DNA of 64,000 nt from Eleginops maclovinus (taxonomy: Eukaryota > Chordata > Actinopteri > Perciformes > Eleginopidae). The translations under genes were made by a program, and so were the position numbers. This document shows positions 61,654 to 64,000 of this stretch, in pieces. The stretch's first letter is position 1, and each line of letters begins with the position of its first letter. Under the pieces are notes generated by a model. It was not told the DNA's origin, did no database searches, and saw nothing but the letters and a program-made list of their open reading frames with translations. Location: contig NC_086365.1 of the NCBI RefSeq assembly GCF_036324505.1, positions 5,266,655-5,330,654 of the forward strand, read 5' to 3'.

Positions 61654-64000
61654 AGAGACGGAACCACCACATGTGACCAGAATATTCTATATAACGGTGT
61701 GTGATTATATGTGTGTAATAAGGCAGTGGGAACTTCGCTCAGTGTCCGTCTCTGTTTAACCCTTACTGCCGCCGCCGCCGCCACCAGCCATTGCCTCACG
61801 CCGTACTGAGGTCATAGGCCATCAGATATGAATAGCGGTTATAATTTGATGGCATTTCCTCATGGAAGCTATTTGATTAGAGAGAGAAAAGGGAGGGGTG
61901 GGCGCCACAGAGGACAATGGAGCCTCTGAGGCCCTGAGTGAGGGGAGAGAGAGGTGAGTCATGAGAGGACAGCACTGACCAGAGACACTATCCAGAACAC
62001 AGAGATGGAAAACGAAGAACGATTGCAGCATCCAAGAAAATGAATCGAGGCAAAAGATAGCTAATTTCTTGACTTAAACTTTAACACACTTACTTTCTGA
62101 CAGTGAGAGGAGCAACCTATAGCGTGAAAACTACATTTTTTTAGCTAAATGTTGACAAATTTGCAATACTGCAGTAAAATACTAGGCAGGTACACGGCAC
62201 ACCAGCAAGGACACATATTTAAGACAGGGAACAGACCTCTACCATCTTTATTTGCAGTGTGTGATGACGAGCACAATTCAGAAATGGAGAGTTTAAAGCT
62301 CTATAGAAAAAAACGAGGAGGAGGAATACAGTGGTGGAAAGGATGAAATAGGAGAGAAATATAGAGAGCAGTGGTTGATCTTTACGAGACGGCGGGGGGG
62401 GGGGGGGGGGTGGAAGCACAGAGCGAGGTGCAGGTTGGTCACAACAGAGAGGTGGGATTGCCTCCCAGAATTGGATTTCCCTCCACGGCTGACTAATCCC
62501 GGAGAAATCAGCTAGCTGAGCCACCCACGGGAGGCCGACAGTCACTCCTCAGAAAATAACACCCCTCACATTCCCCCGGGTGGCTGCCGCACTGAGGGAA
62601 GCTAAAACTGTGGTTTCCCCTGGCTCCACGCTAAATCCCACAGACACGGCTGCCAGCCAATCCTGAAGGCCGCTGACAGAGAGCCACCACTGTGTGAACC
62701 TAGTTTTACGGAGTGTAACTGCAAGCCTGACAACTCTGGAGGAAGTTTCAGGTGGAAGTGTGAACAGTTTGATATTGAACAAAAAATAAAGGTCTATGAA
62801 TAAATACAGACCAGTAGAACGGTGGCTGACGGTTGCAAATGTGCTACAACCCGCACAACACACTTCCATTAGGAGAAATGTGCTGCAGTTGAAAAAATAC
62901 AAATGAGCCAAAAGACATGCAGATTAGGAAACATCTTAACCACCATGATGAAGCAGTCACAAAAGGCGCTGCATAAATGAAAGGCTGCAAGTAAATAAAC
63001 AATGCAAATAACACTATCACTTTTGAGTGTCCACGTTTCCGTTTTTTTATTTGCAGCGTTGTGTATTTGCAGCACTTTTAGTAAATGCTGCACATGTTTT
63101 CATCCCGTTGGTAATCATTTGCATGGGTTTTTTTGTCTCTATGTTTCTCTCCATGGAATGGTTTGGGCCGTTGTGGCGCGTTTGCACCGGTCAGCCACCG
63201 CACAATAGGCTGAAAAAAACAATGCGGAACTAAAATGTAAAAAGTGTAAAGTTTTCAGCAAGAAGTCTGGCCAAGCTACTAGTGCTTTATCGGCTGCTGG
63301 AAGATTGCTGTTAGAAACTGGATTGGATGCCGAAAGCTTGTGAAACTTATACAGAGCAATGTCAAAATAAATTGATCAGTCATTTCTTTATAGGGATTTT
63401 TGAGCACATTTTAGGATCATTTTCATAACTTTCCATCAATATACTCTATGTAAAGTAAACTTAGACCATATGGTTTGCATGACTGTGTATTCATGTCATG
63501 CATTAAAACGCTCATCTGTTCCTTTGTGTATGCTGCAAGTCAGCCAGAAAATCCAAAGTCAATAAAAACACTAAAACGACAGAATGTATACAACACAGAT
63601 TTTAGTTATGTGGATTTTTTAGTTCTTTCCATAAAACTAAATCAAAACGCTGCAATAAAGGGGCAATCTGTGACTACTCGGAGTAGATTTTCCTTGTTCT
63701 TTGTGTACCAGGAAGTATATTTAGTGGCGGCTCAGAGTGCTTAAAATGAATTCCTATGTTGTACTTTTATGGATATTATGCTTTTTATATAGCAATCATG
63801 ATACAGGGAATTGGTTTAGAGGATGCTCACGGCTCCCCTCAGATTCACAGCATCCTTGAGAAAATAAACGCCTTGCTTCAGTGCCAGCAGCACAGCAGGA
63901 CAGATGTTCTGCCCTGCTTTCTGAGGGGCTTTGTTTTGAGAGTGAAATATTGCCAGGGTGTGTTAAGGCTCCCTAAGCACATCTTTGTTTTTTACAAGGG

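Larger units (their letters stand above)
56645..64000 (-). other. anks1b: anks1b intron upstream of the SPSLDV exon (right end open)
   Basis: I looked for further upstream anks1b exons (the acidic linker or ankyrin repeats) on the minus strand and found none. The stretch contains a TTAA-ended repeat fragment near 59.6 kb, a GT tract near 61.6 kb, poly-G runs and otherwise unremarkable sequence. A GC-richer, CpG-containing patch at about 61.27-61.40 kb with a possible donor is discussed in the findings. Confidence 0.75.

Overview
The window is vertebrate genomic DNA, almost certainly from a teleost fish. It is intron-rich, crowded with long CA/TG microsatellites, and carries fish-type DNA transposon remnants (hAT-like, Tc1-like, piggyBac-like with TTAA ends) and a tRNA-derived SINE. 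There is no bacterial gene organisation, no CRISPR array, and no free-standing open reading frame that looks like a complete gene.

The only gene I can support is an internal part of anks1b (ankyrin repeat and sterile alpha motif domain protein 1B, AIDA-1/EB-1), transcribed on the minus strand, so transcript order runs from high to low coordinates. Seven coding exons can be placed with consensus splice sites and matching phases: 56488-56644, 43951-44087, 29603-29789, 13615-14228, 12816-12938, 10540-10609 and 8527-8633. They total 1395 nt, exactly 465 codons. They encode the long disordered linker between the N-terminal ankyrin repeats and the first SAM domain, plus the first half of that SAM domain. 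The ankyrin-repeat exons lie beyond the right edge. The rest of SAM1, SAM2 and the PTB domain lie beyond the left edge. The 8527 exon also serves as an alternative first coding exon (8527-8769) giving the short AIDA-1 type N-terminus, so a second promoter is expected just above 8770.

Region by region: 1-8.5 kb is intron with a hAT-type MITE and two hairpins. 8.5-14.2 kb holds four exons and the internal promoter region. 14.2-29.6 kb is a large intron with microsatellites, a 45-nt near-perfect hairpin and a dispersed repeat. 29.6-44 kb starts with one exon, then a truncated transposon carrying an Arg/Gly-rich transposase N-terminus. This runs straight into a noisy, shortened second copy of the preceding ~2.2 kb (exon included), which looks like uncorrected long-read sequence. 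A Tc1 terminus with patchwork duplications, a 177-bp CA tract and a TTAA-flanked MITE follow. 44-56.5 kb holds one exon, a 568-bp segment copied from 3 kb away and flanked by a 98-bp direct repeat, a SINE with a 23-bp target duplication, and a pair of RFX-like palindromes. 56.6-64 kb is intron with little recognisable.

I found no novel defence, metabolic or mobile system. The most noteworthy items are the dual-use splice acceptor at the internal AIDA-1 start, the repeat-sandwiched exon at 44 kb, and three rearranged segments that are either recent template-switch events or assembly faults.
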